Of a DNA stretch of 64,000 nucleotides, positions 1-9,021 are shown in pieces; the stretch's first letter is position 1; the number at the start of each line of letters is the position of its first letter. The DNA is from Erythroxylum novogranatense (taxonomy: Eukaryota; Streptophyta; Magnoliopsida; Malpighiales; Erythroxylaceae). The position numbers were made by a program, and so were the translations under genes. The DNA lies in the NCBI GenBank assembly GCA_029891385.1, contig CM057235.1, forward strand, positions 8,117,001 through 8,181,000. Direction: 5' to 3'. The notes under the pieces were generated by a model. The model searched no databases. It had not been told where the DNA came from and saw only the letters and a program-made list of their open reading frames with translations.

Positions 1-1700
1 TTTGCACCAAAGCACGAGGAGCAAGAATTAGTTGAATATAATGTTCTAAATACTCGGAGACCAACTCGCATAAGAAAAGCACCAAGCTGGCACTCAGATT
101 ATATTATAGAGAGCAACAATATCGCATGCTATCTTTTAATTGAGGACAGAGAGCCATCAACTCTTGAAGAAACAATGAATAGTTCAGATGCATCTTAGTG
201 GATGACAGCAATGCAGGAATAAATTGAAACTCTACAATAAGATATAGGAGCTGGTATCACTACCATAAGGATGAAAGCCTATTGGCAATAAATGAGTTTA
301 TAAGATCAAGTAGAGTAGTGACGATCAAGTAGAGTGATATCATGCTAGATTGATGGTAAAAGGATATGCTCATAAAGAATGTACTGATTTTAACGAAATA
401 TGTTATCCTGTGGTTCGACTCACTACAGTTCAAGTAGTTCTGACAATGTGCGTTATATTTGACTTACAACTTAAGCAGTTAGAAGTGAAAACTACATTTC
501 TTTATGGAGATCTTGAAGAAGAAATTTATATACTCCAACCAGATGGTTTTCAAGAAAAAGGGAAAGAGAACTTGGTTTGCAGGTTGAACAAATCTCTATA
601 TGGTTTAAAGTCAGTGCTGAGGTGTTGGTATAAGAGATTTGATTCCTTCATCATGAGCCTTGGATATAACGGACTAAATGTAGACCCTTTTGCATATTTC
701 AAGAGATTTGAGAAAGATAATTTTATAGTCTTGTTGTTGTATGTATACGACATATTGGTAGCAGGCTCCAATAATGGTTACATCAAAGAATTGAAGGCAC
801 AGTTAGCCAGGGAATTTGAAATGAAAGACTTAAGATCAACAAATAAGTTTCTAGGGATGCAAATTCACTAAGATAGAAATAATAGGAAGATTTGACTTTT
901 TCAAAAGAATTATTTAAAGAAGATCTTGCGACGATTCAACATGCAAGATTGTAAGTTAATTTATACTCCTCTTCTTATTAATTTCAAGTTATCTTTAAGT
1001 ATGAGTTCTAGCAATGAAGAAGAGATGATGTGGATGTCTTGAGTACCGTATGCATTAGAAATGGAAAGCTTAATGTTCACTATGATTTGTAAAAGGCCAG
1101 ACATTGCACATGCAATAGGGTAGTTAGTATATACATGACAAATCTTAGTCGAGAGCATTGGAATATTGTTAAGAGGATTCTCAGCTATATCAAAGGAACC
1201 TCAAATGTTGTATTATATTATAGAGGATCAGATTTTATTGTTAAAGGATATGTTGATGCTGATTATGCAGGTGATCTTGATAAAAGTAAATCCATTACAG
1301 AATATGTGTTTACACTAGCTAAAGGAGCTGTGAGTTAGGTTTCAAAATTACAGTCAGTTGTGGCTACGTCAATAACAAAAGCAAAATATGTAATAGCTAC
1401 GTAAGTTAGTAAAGAAGTAGTGTAGTTGAAGATGTTGAAAAAACATGGGAATAAACAAGAAAATATTACTCAGTATTGTGACAATCAGAGTACTTTGCAT
1501 CTTGCAAAGAATCTAGCATTTCATTCAAAGATAAAACACATATGAGTTTAATATCACTTTGTTCATGATAAAGTGGAAGAAGAAACGGTAGACATGCAGA
1601 AAATTTATATAATAGATAGCCTGACAAATTTTATGATAAATCAATCAATGGTGACAAGTTTGTGTGGAGTCAATCATCGTATAGCCTGACAGAGATATAA
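1..1700 (+). pseudogene. copia pol remnant: reverse transcriptase and RNase H
   Basis: Residues encoded at 1-230 match the linker before copia RT (a pattern like RRPTRIRKAPSWHSDY). The longest open piece, 350-871, is copia RT: it has VVRLTT, a KTTFLYGDLEEEIY block, the LVCRLNKSLYGLK block and KFLGMQIH. The catalytic YVDD motif reads YVYD at 740-751, so the first catalytic aspartate is lost. RNase H follows at about 1135-1600: GREHWNIVKRIL-like, then DADYAGDLDKS, then a frameshifted CD-Q-S/LHLA block and the K-H-I region. There are several stops (near 198, 1336 and 1545). It would have copied element RNA in the virus-like particle; it cannot function now. Confidence 0.9.
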
Positions 1701-1777
1701 ACAACATGAATCGACAAGGAAGAAAGAATAGTGTAAAGTTTTGATTAATTTTCAATAAAATTTTTAAGTGGGAGAAT

Positions 1778-2168
1778 TGTCAAAAATAATAGGCACCGAA
1801 AATAGTGCCTACCAAAGTTGAAAGATAAAAGGACGGTGTTTATCAAAGTTGAAAATTTTATAAAAGGATAGCTGGCCAAATGGTCAGCCATCCTACGTCG
1901 ATGAAGAGAGAAAAACATGCAGAGAAGAGAAGAGAGAAGTGAGGTGAAAGAGAAAAGAAAGAGAAAGAGAGACAAAAAATATTATGTATATTTTTTAGGT
2001 CTAGTTTTTCTTTATAATTCTCTATTTTTTCTTAGTAGTAAAAATCTTTATCTTTGTCCGTAGTTTTTATCATAATTTGGGAGTCTTCTACGTAAAACTT
2101 GTTTGTTCATTACTATTCTTTCAGTTCTATTTAATTACAAATTCGTTCTAATTCGGTTGATTTTCACA
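1778..2168 (+). repeat. 3' LTR of the Tork-like copia, with PPT and TATA box
   Basis: A polypurine tract (AAGTGGGAGAAT, 1766-1777) directly precedes TGTC, as in Tnt1-type elements. The LTR has a TATA box, TATAAAAGG, at 1859-1867, and ends TTTTCACA at 2168, giving TG...CA ends and about 391 bp. The 5' copy is outside the window, so the right end is inferred from the terminal CA and the lack of further similarity. Confidence 0.65.
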
Positions 2169-2445
2169 AAAAAGTTCATATGAATCATAAATCTGAATTT
2201 AAAGAAATAGACATCTGTAAGGAAGATGAACAATAGGTTCTGTAATAGAAAATGATATAAATATTGAGTAATATACCACCGCAGTTAACAGAGTTTAGTT
2301 TAGCAAACAAGCTTTTGTAGTTGTTTTATTTAGGGTAGCATACCTCTTATTCCTACATTCTTTTGCAATATATAATCATTGATTAGCTAATAATAACTAC
2401 TTGAGAACTAAATTCAGTGAGAAATAAGTATAATGAAGCACAAAC

Positions 2446-5400
2446 CTGAATGAAAGTTGCAGGAGCAGTGGAGATGTTGAGATAACTCTTAAATGACTCT
2501 ACAATCTAAACAAAACAGAAAGAATTATCAAAAGAGAATAGTGAAAAGTAGAAGATCACCACTATGAGTCTATTAGATTTTTTAGATTTAAACACCAAGA
2601 CATGAATAGTGAGATACCACAGAACTGGAAAATTAATCTATGGAGACAAGAGTGAAACTGACCCCTAAATCTCTTAGGATGCCATTTGGATCAGTTGTCA
2701 CCAGCCAACCCATTCCCCATCCAGGAACAATCCATCTCTTCGATATAGATCCTACTGTCAGTACAGGCACAATAGATCCAAAAACTCCCATAGGAACATA
2801 GGAATTACTCTCAAATGCGAGATGAGCATACACTTCATCTGCAATTACCAAAATTCCAAGCTTCCTGGCTGTCTCTGCGACCTAACGTTATAAGAAATCA
2901 TCAATATTTGAAGGGACATAATATCACCGATAAAAACATGATAGTTTAAAGTCCTATTGTATACAGTTGTCAGCTTCCATCTTCTTAAATCCTTCAAATC
3001 ACACTAGTGACTAAGAGAGCATGTCAAAACATAAATATTTCAACGCAGCATAGAGAGAATTGGAATAACAAACAAAAGGAGATGGATATAATAATGCAAA
3101 AGAACATATAGAACGAAGGTGCTTCTTAACATGTCATTTCCTATGTAGATAAGTAAATTCTCAAAAGAAGAGCAAAGAAAGAAGAAAGAAAAATAAATTT
3201 CACCGACTTTTTTTAAATGTTGGTAGCTGAAGACATTTCCACAAGGATTGCCAGGATTTATGATAACCATAGCGACAGTGTTTTCATCTGCCAGAGCTTC
3301 AACAGCTTCCAGGTCAACCTCCCAACCCTTTTCCGGGAGAAGATCAAAATGACGAAACTCAAGATGACAATATGTTGCACGTGCTTCATAGTATGGAAAA
3401 CCTGGTTTTGGAAACAAAATGTTGGCACCAGGATGAGCAAGGACTTGTATCGCAACTTCGATTGCTTGTCTGCATCCCAGTGTAAGATAAATATCGTCAG
3501 GTGATAACTTGTATGGAAGGTCACGGTTAAGGTAATCTGCGACAGCCCTGTTTAAGAGACATATTGCATTTGACTTAGCAAGAAAATGAAATATAGACGA
3601 AAGTCATGCAGATTGGTCACGACATAAGACTTTTGATTATTTTCTTAGAATGTCAACTGAGTAAAGAAAAGCCTCATTTTCATTTCAATACATGACGACA
3701 TTAGGCTTCCTCAATAAATTCAAGTTCCAAAGGGACTCGGTAAACGAAAAAGTTCAAAATATTGGTCACAGTTTTGAAACCATGAAACAACAGCGGAAAG
3801 AAGTTGGTCACAGTTTTTGCAATCCACCTAACATTTCTCTTTGCAGTCATTTTCAAAAGCCTTGGATCAGTGAAATGGGCAAAAAGAATTGTCATTTTAA
3901 CGAGAAACATGAAGTTTATTAATTTCTGTTATTTTCAACAAAGCAAGAAATTTGTTAGTATAGAAATGTCATCTATTTTAATCTAGTGTAATGTGTCTTG
4001 TCTCTTACTGCAGCAGGTCACCATCTGCAAAGACAACACACTTGAAACAAAGAGACAATAGATACGTACAAAATAAACTACGTTGAGACTTAAAAATGAG
4101 CTCAACCGAGGTTAATTGATCTACTAAAGTAAACGAAGGAGTTACTTTCGGCCACGAAAATGAAGAATATATAAATAAATAATGGGTTAATTATAAAAAA
4201 AGCTTAAATTTTGTTAAATTTTTAATTATAATCTAAATTTTAAAAAGTAACAATAAAATTTCAAAATTTTTAATTATAACTTAAACTTTAAAAATTGGCA
4301 ATAAAATGTTCAAAATTTTAATTTTTTTCAATTCTAACACGACAATATCTGTTGTTCTATTAGTGCTCTCAACCCTCAACCTTCAACCTTCAACCTTCAA
4401 CCTTCAACCCATTGTCTTCTAATGCTCTTAACCCTCAACCTTCAACCTTCAACCCATTGTCTTCTGTTTATTCTTCTGATCCTCAAACTACTACACTAGT
4501 AAGTTCTTTGCTTTTAATTTGTTCTCCTGATGTTCTTAATGTTAGAGTGTCAAAGCTGCGTAATCTGAAAATTAAAGAGAAAGGCGTCGAGAAAACAAAC
4601 TAAAATCGAAGGAAAAAATTGAAACGAAGCTGCATAATCTGATTTAGATCATTTTTAAATAACATCGTTTTAATTATATAATTGAATGATGTCATTTCAT
4701 TAATCTTCATTTGTTGTATTATATTTAGTTAAAGTTTTTGAAAGACTTAGTAAGCCATGTCTATAAACTTAACGAAAATACTCACATCGATTAGAATCGA
4801 AAAAAATTGAAAGTTTTAACATTTTATTGCTATCTTTTGGAATTTATGTTATAATTGAAAAATTAAAGTTTGAATATTTTATTTTATCATTTGAAATTTA
4901 GGTTATGATAAAAAAAAGTTTAGACATTTTATTACGATTTTAGATTAAATTAAAAAATTGACAAAAAATTATATTTTTTTAATAATTAACAAATAAATAA
5001 ATAAATAAAGACCTCCGCTAACTCCAATTTATCAGCAGGTTATTATAATATTATTAGCAAAGGACTCCGTGATTTGACTTAATCTTACACACACACACGC
5101 ACAAAATATCAAAACAAAACATCAGTCATCCATATGAATTATGGAATGTCCGTGGAGTCATTCGGATTAGAGATTAATTGGATAACAGAAAACGAAGAGA
5201 ACAAAAGACCAGAAAAGTTAATGATTAAGAAAGTAGTTGAGTTACCTTCTCGCAGGAAGAATACCCACAGTGGGTGGGTAGTGGTTGTGTGTTGCAGACC
5301 TCAAGGCATGAACAACAGCATCTTCTGCGACAGACGCGGTCCTGAAGGAAGGGAAAACAGAAGGGTCGCCATGGCCTAGAGGCACTACTGTTCTTTCATC

Positions 5401-5514
5401 ATCTGTGTTGAGATTCTCCATTAAAGCAGTGAGCACTCCACGTACAGTGACGGCGGAGGCTGTGTTGATGCTTTTCTTGGCTTGAAAACCCCAGTTCCTT
5501 GAACCCTTCTCCAT
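2446..5514 (-). CDS. TAT: Tyrosine aminotransferase-like gene, exons 1-4 (3' end not in window, possibly broken)
   Basis: This is a PLP-dependent class I aminotransferase that would move the amino group of tyrosine or a related amino acid to 2-oxoglutarate. Exons on the minus strand: 5514-5246, 3547-3208, 2881-2663 and 2505-2446, giving 296 residues in one frame out of the usual 410-430. The start is the methionine of MEKGSRNWGFQ, as in plant homologues; an upstream in-frame Met at 5538 is less likely. Visible motifs are LGHGDPSVFP (near residue 53), PTVGILPARR (81-90), NPGNPCGN (187-194), ADEVY (Asp218/Tyr221) and the PLP lysine in GSISKRW (Lys251). Oddities: family WRLGW reads WGMGW, so the PLP-phosphate arginine, eight residues after the lysine, is Gly259. 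The intron 2 donor is weak (GTCGGT); an alternative GTGAAA donor with a CAG acceptor at 2875 is also in frame and drops one Ala. Exons 5 onward are not found before the copia LTR at 2168. The subtype (TAT, C-S lyase or nicotianamine aminotransferase-like) cannot be told. Confidence 0.88.
4186..4990. mobile_element. MITE-like element with long terminal inverted repeats, in TAT intron 1
   Basis: The left end, read from GTTAATTATAAAAAAAGC, and the reverse complement of the right end, GTTAATTATTAAAAAAAT, stay alignable for about 150 bp (AACAATAAAATTTCAAA against AGCAATAAAATGTTAAA, and similar). This gives two long imperfect TIRs around a core that carries a CTTCAAC minisatellite. The flanks are ATAAATAAAT on both sides, consistent with a short AT-rich target duplication. 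No transposase is encoded. The ends were placed by eye. Confidence 0.7.
4371..4456. repeat. 7-bp CTTCAAC minisatellite
   Basis: About ten copies of CTTCAAC/CCTCAAC lie in two blocks. Each block is preceded by an (A/G)TGCTCT(C/T)AACC segment and followed by CCCATTGTCTTCT, so the array also duplicated at a higher order. It lies in the core of the MITE. Confidence 0.8.
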
Positions 5515-5600
5515 CAACTCTCTCTCTCTCCTACGCACCCTCCCTTGCTGTATTATACTTTATCTGCACGTACAGCCAAAGGCTCATGGCGAAGGGAATG
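5515..5600 (-). promoter_or_regulatory. Remaining proximal promoter/5' UTR of the TAT-like gene
   Basis: Only about 85 bp separate the ATG from sequence that aligns with the TRIM-like LTR of element D. On the minus strand it holds a weak TATA-like AGTATAATA (5552-5560) and a GAGAGAGAGAGAG tract just before the ATG, as found in many plant leaders. No transcription start can be fixed from sequence. Confidence 0.3.
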
Positions 5601-5776
5601 AGATGAGACGATCAAATTTATAGTCAAAATTGGTCCGAGTACTTCTACCACTAACAACGTGTATGACACTACTTCTACCACTAATTGCTTGGACTTAAAA
5701 AATAGGAAATATCATCAACAAAATAACAATCGACTCTTTCAATGATAAAAAATAAATGGATAAAAAATATGAATTT

Positions 5777-6087
5777 TGTTATGAGCTAATATCTTTATGA
5801 AGCAAAAGCTCAACAAAAAGAATGACCACAGGCCCTATGAAGAAGGAATAACGAATGTGCTCCATAAATTACAGTGTTTTGCCAAAGCTCAGGGTATGAA
5901 TATTGTTATGCAAATTGCAGTTCTCTCTCTCTCACCCAATTCTCCTTGTTTCTCATCTCTTTCTTCTCTACTATTCCTTGTTGTTTTCCTTTTACAAAGC
6001 TTGTAATCCTCACTGTTGAATCAATACATTCATCTATTTTGCCTTGTTATTGTTTCATTGGTTATTTGCAAAAACTAGTTCATTACA
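5777..6087 (+). repeat. 5' LTR of element A, followed by primer-site region
   Basis: The LTR is 311 bp, TGTTATG...ATTACA, with a CTCTCTCTCTC tract and a pyrimidine-rich 3' half. TTGGTGCTTTCATTG follows immediately (6088-6102) in the primer-binding position. This is not the initiator-Met primer site seen in the other elements here, and the tRNA was not identified. Confidence 0.92.
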
Positions 6088-6115
6088 TTGGTGCTTTCAT
6101 TGACCCTCTGCGTAG

Positions 6116-6471
6116 ATGGCAGAGCATCAACCCCAACTTCATTTCGACGCCCTCGATGATCACATTCAGGCCATACACCATGGTCTCACCAAGCTTATTT
6201 CGTCTTGTGCCGAGAACAATCTTCTTCTTTGAAAGATCTTGGATCTACTCCCAGATTCCACATATCCAAACCAACCATATGATGCTCCTAAAGTGTTCGA
6301 TGAAATGCTCGACTGAGTCAACACCGTCACAACGGCGATCGACCCTATTCGTGCATCAAGCTACGTTACAGACAAGGTGTTCGACGAAAGTTCGGATGTC
6401 GTTTTCGGTATGGCTTCATTTGTAATATCGTCTCTCATCCTTGAGGACAAGGATGATTTGGAAGGGAAGAC
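6116..6471 (+). pseudogene. Element A orphan ORF, N-terminal part (split by element B)
   Basis: The ATG at 6116 lies 28 bp after the 5' LTR. The frame reads MAEHQPQLHFDALDDHIQAI and on, with two in-frame TGA stops (6230-6232 and 6314-6316), and reaches the insertion point of B. Taking out B and one AAGAC copy keeps the frame, which continues at 30860. The acidic N-terminus contains the unit (D/P)KVFDE twice (KVFDEMLD and KVFDESSD), and the distal part carries it again. No known domain was recognised. It could be a highly derived gag-like protein or captured host sequence. Confidence 0.6.
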
Positions 6472-6638
6472 TGTTGGACCAATGGTGGTTGACAAATTAA
6501 TTCCACTTATGTTTTGATAATAATAAAATGTATAGAATTGGTTAAGAAATTGTTTAAGGTATTTTGGGATTGATATTCAATGAAAGAATTGTACAAATCA
6601 AGATGGAAGTTTCCTATACAAGTAATATATGTCAACAC

Positions 6639-6822
6639 AAGTCGACTAACAGCATACAAGTCGACTTATCGTGGACCACAAGTCGACTTACACATCACAA
6701 GTCGACTTATAGAAGAGCGGAGATGCAAGTTTACGTAAAATGTTGTCACAAGTCGACTTATACAATTCGACAAGTCGACTTATGGTCACAAGTCGACTTA
6801 TAAAACTCGACAAATCGACTTA
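6639..6822. promoter_or_regulatory. Cluster of AAGTCGACTT palindromes in the B LTR
   Basis: About eight copies of the 10-bp palindrome AAGTCGACTT, or one-base variants, lie within 185 bp, 130-310 bp upstream of the TATA box. The same array is at about 29959-30142 in the 3' LTR. Multi-copy palindromes at this place are described for Sireviruses, though with other sequences. The role as protein-binding sites is inferred. Confidence 0.7.
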
Positions 6823-6951
6823 TGGGTACAGCACATTAATTCCAACGGTCCAATTAGCTAAAAATAGAAGGGAGATTATTAAGGAGCGGTCATTTCAATC
6901 TAGCAACGGCTAGAATAAGTCTCAACAGCTATATTTCTTCTTATATAAAGG

Positions 6952-6960
6952 GTGGATGAT
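6952..6960 (+). promoter_or_regulatory. TATA box of element B LTR
   Basis: TATATAAAG, followed by GGTGGATG; the same box is at 30265-30273 in the 3' LTR. Transcription would start about 30 bp downstream, which marks the U3/R border. Confidence 0.7.
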
Positions 6961-7531
6961 TGATGAAGAAGTGACACAAGTTTTAAAAGCCAAAATACTC
7001 TTATCTTGCTCCAAATTGCTCATCATTGTTCTTACTTTGTTTACATTTGTATTGAGCACTTGTTCTTAGATCTTTATCCTATTTCTTTTACAAATTGAGT
7101 GACTAGTGAAAGGTCACGTGTGAGATAACTTGAAAAAAATCAAGTATTGTTGGTAGGATTTGTCTTGGAAGACAAATCATCAGTAAAGGTTGCTTGAGTA
7201 GGAAATCAGCGGTATTGGTAGGATTTGTGCCTAAGACAAATCAAATTGTAAGGTAGCTCGAAATTTGGGAATCAGCGGCATTATAAGAGTTCACACTGAA
7301 CTACAAAGTGTGTAATAAAGTGGTTTGCAAAATCTTAAGTGGGAGCTTAGGTAGAGGACGTAGGTCTTAGCACCGAACCTCTATAAAAACAGTGTTTGCT
7401 CTTCTTCCCTACTCTTTTATATTTAGATTCGTTTAAATTACTATTGTGTGAATTAACTTCTGATTTTATTGTAGAAATTCTCAAAAAAATTTAAAGATCT
7501 ATTCAACCCCCCCTTCTAGATCGATAACAAT

Positions 7532-7543
7532 TGGTATCAGAGC
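7532..7543 (+). other. Primer-binding site of element B
   Basis: TGGTATCAGAGC, complementary to the 3' end of plant initiator-methionine tRNA, two bases after the LTR end. Confidence 0.92.
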
Positions 7544-7556
7544 AGAAGTATCCGGG

Positions 7557-9021
7557 ATGGCACACAATAACTTAACGAAAGAAGGTAATACTAATAATCG
7601 CCCTCCTTTATTTAATGGTACTAATTATTCCTCTTGAAAAAATCCTATGAAGTACCACATCATTAGCGAGGGAGTAGAATATTGGAAGATAATTATCTTC
7701 GGTCCATAACCACCGTTAAAAGAAAATGGTGAGTTAAAAACGGAGCTGGAATACGATGACAATGACTGGAGGCAAGCCTACACTAACGCTAAAGCGATGA
7801 AGCTAATCTATCAAGCCTCACAAGTTGAGGAAAGAAACCGAGTTAACTCGTGTACCAAAACTAAAGAAATGTGGGAGACTTCAGATCACCCATGAAGGAA
7901 CCAACCAAGTCCGGGAAACAAAGATTAACATGCTTCTCCATAACTATGAAATGTTTGTCATGAAAGAAGGTGAGTCTATTTCCAATATGCTTGATCGTTT
8001 TGCAGAAATTATCAATGAATTAGGAAATCTTGGAAAGCACATGACGGATAGCGAGAAGGTGAAGAAGATTCTTCGCTCTCTACCGAAAGAATGGGATTCA
8101 CAAGTCACCGCTATTATGGAGTCCAAGGATCTTAATCACTTGGAATTCAACGCCTTGGTGGGATCACTCATCAACTATGAGATCATTCTCAAATCAAGAG
8201 GAGGTAAAGGTAAGTCACAAAAATCAATTGCTTTTAAAGCTAAAACTTCTTTTGTTGATGAAAGTGATGAGAAAATAGATGAAGACGAGGAAGACAAAGA
8301 AATAGCTATGTACGCTAGAAATTTAAGGAAGTTCAAGGGACTTTTCAAATATCGAAGAAAAGAATTAAGTGGCGGAAGAAATGGAGAAACGAAGAAGTAT
8401 ACTGTAGAAAGAAGGTCTAAAGGCTATCAAGAAAAGAAAAATTCAAATCTCCAGAAAAATGACAAAGGGAAAAAGAAAGCTAACCTTATAGCCACGTGGA
8501 GTGATGATGAGGAAGCATATCAAAGCAATGATGAAAACAACCTAGCGCTTATGGCCAATAGCTCCTCAACAAGTGATGATGAAAATGAGGTAACTTTCAT
8601 TGATCAAGATCTGATAGATTCTTTTAATGCTTTACAAATTGATTTTGAAGAAGCTATTGAAATCAACAAGAAATTAAGAAAGAAAATAAGGGAATTGGTT
8701 GCTGAAAATAATGCTTTACATGAGACGATTGATGATTTAGATTGTCCTAAGGAAGATCATTCTATATGCCTTGCTGAAAAAGAAAATCTTTCTAATGAAC
8801 TTGGTAGACTTAGAAAGGAGTTTTCTTATGTGGTTGGAAAATTTGCTGGTGGAAATGCAAAATTTGAAGAGATGTTGTCTTTACAAAGATATTCTATTTC
8901 TAAACATGGTTTGGGATATGATCCTTATAATAGAGATTGTTCTTTAATTTCCAAATTTACCAAGGATGGAAAAGTTGCTCAATATGCTAGATGCTTGAAA
9001 GATGGTCATATAGAAATTGCA
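7557..9021 (+). pseudogene. Element B gag (Sirevirus type), first part
   Basis: The ATG at 7557 starts MAHNNLTKEGNTNNRPPLFN, the usual Sirevirus gag opening, where FNGTNYxxWK reads FNGTNYSS-stop. There are stops at 7635 and 7707 and a one-base shift near 7870; then the frame is open from 7825 to the C insertion. The UBN2-type gag core follows (NMLLHNYEMFVMKEGESI, VKKILRSLPKEWDSQVTAI), then an acidic/basic hinge, a predicted coiled coil (about residues 250-330 of the open part) and the zinc knuckle CxxCxxxGHxxxxC, whose first Cys is changed (YARCLKDGHIEIAC). Gag would form the virus-like particle and bind RNA. The last codons before the stop at 9060 belong to element C. Confidence 0.88.

Larger units (their letters stand above)
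1..2168 (+). mobile_element. Degenerate Ty1/copia (Tork/Tnt1-like) retrotransposon, 3' part
   Basis: The order is pol linker, reverse transcriptase, RNase H, polypurine tract and 3' LTR, all on the plus strand. The left end lies outside the window. The peptide fragments follow the Tnt1/Tork pol pattern closely, but stops and frameshifts are frequent, so this is an old dead copy. It sits on the 3' side of the aminotransferase gene and in the opposite orientation, either inside its fourth intron or replacing its last exons. Confidence 0.9.
6472..7529 (+). repeat. 5' LTR of element B
   Basis: It is 1058 bp, TGTTGG...GATAACA. It contains the AAGTCGACTT palindrome cluster, a TATA box at 6952-6960 and a downstream GGTAGGATTTGTGC-type direct repeat (two units near 7147 and 7212). 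It differs from the 3' copy by scattered substitutions and small indels. Confidence 0.93.

Noticed and set aside
5134..5379. Plus-strand frame over TAT exon 1
   Set aside because: Antisense shadow of the exon, which is supported by homologue-like protein sequence and splice sites.
7532..7543. tRNA gene fragments at the TGGTATCAGAGC sites
   Set aside because: These are 12-bp primer-binding sites; no cloverleaf surrounds them. No complete tRNA gene was noticed in the window.
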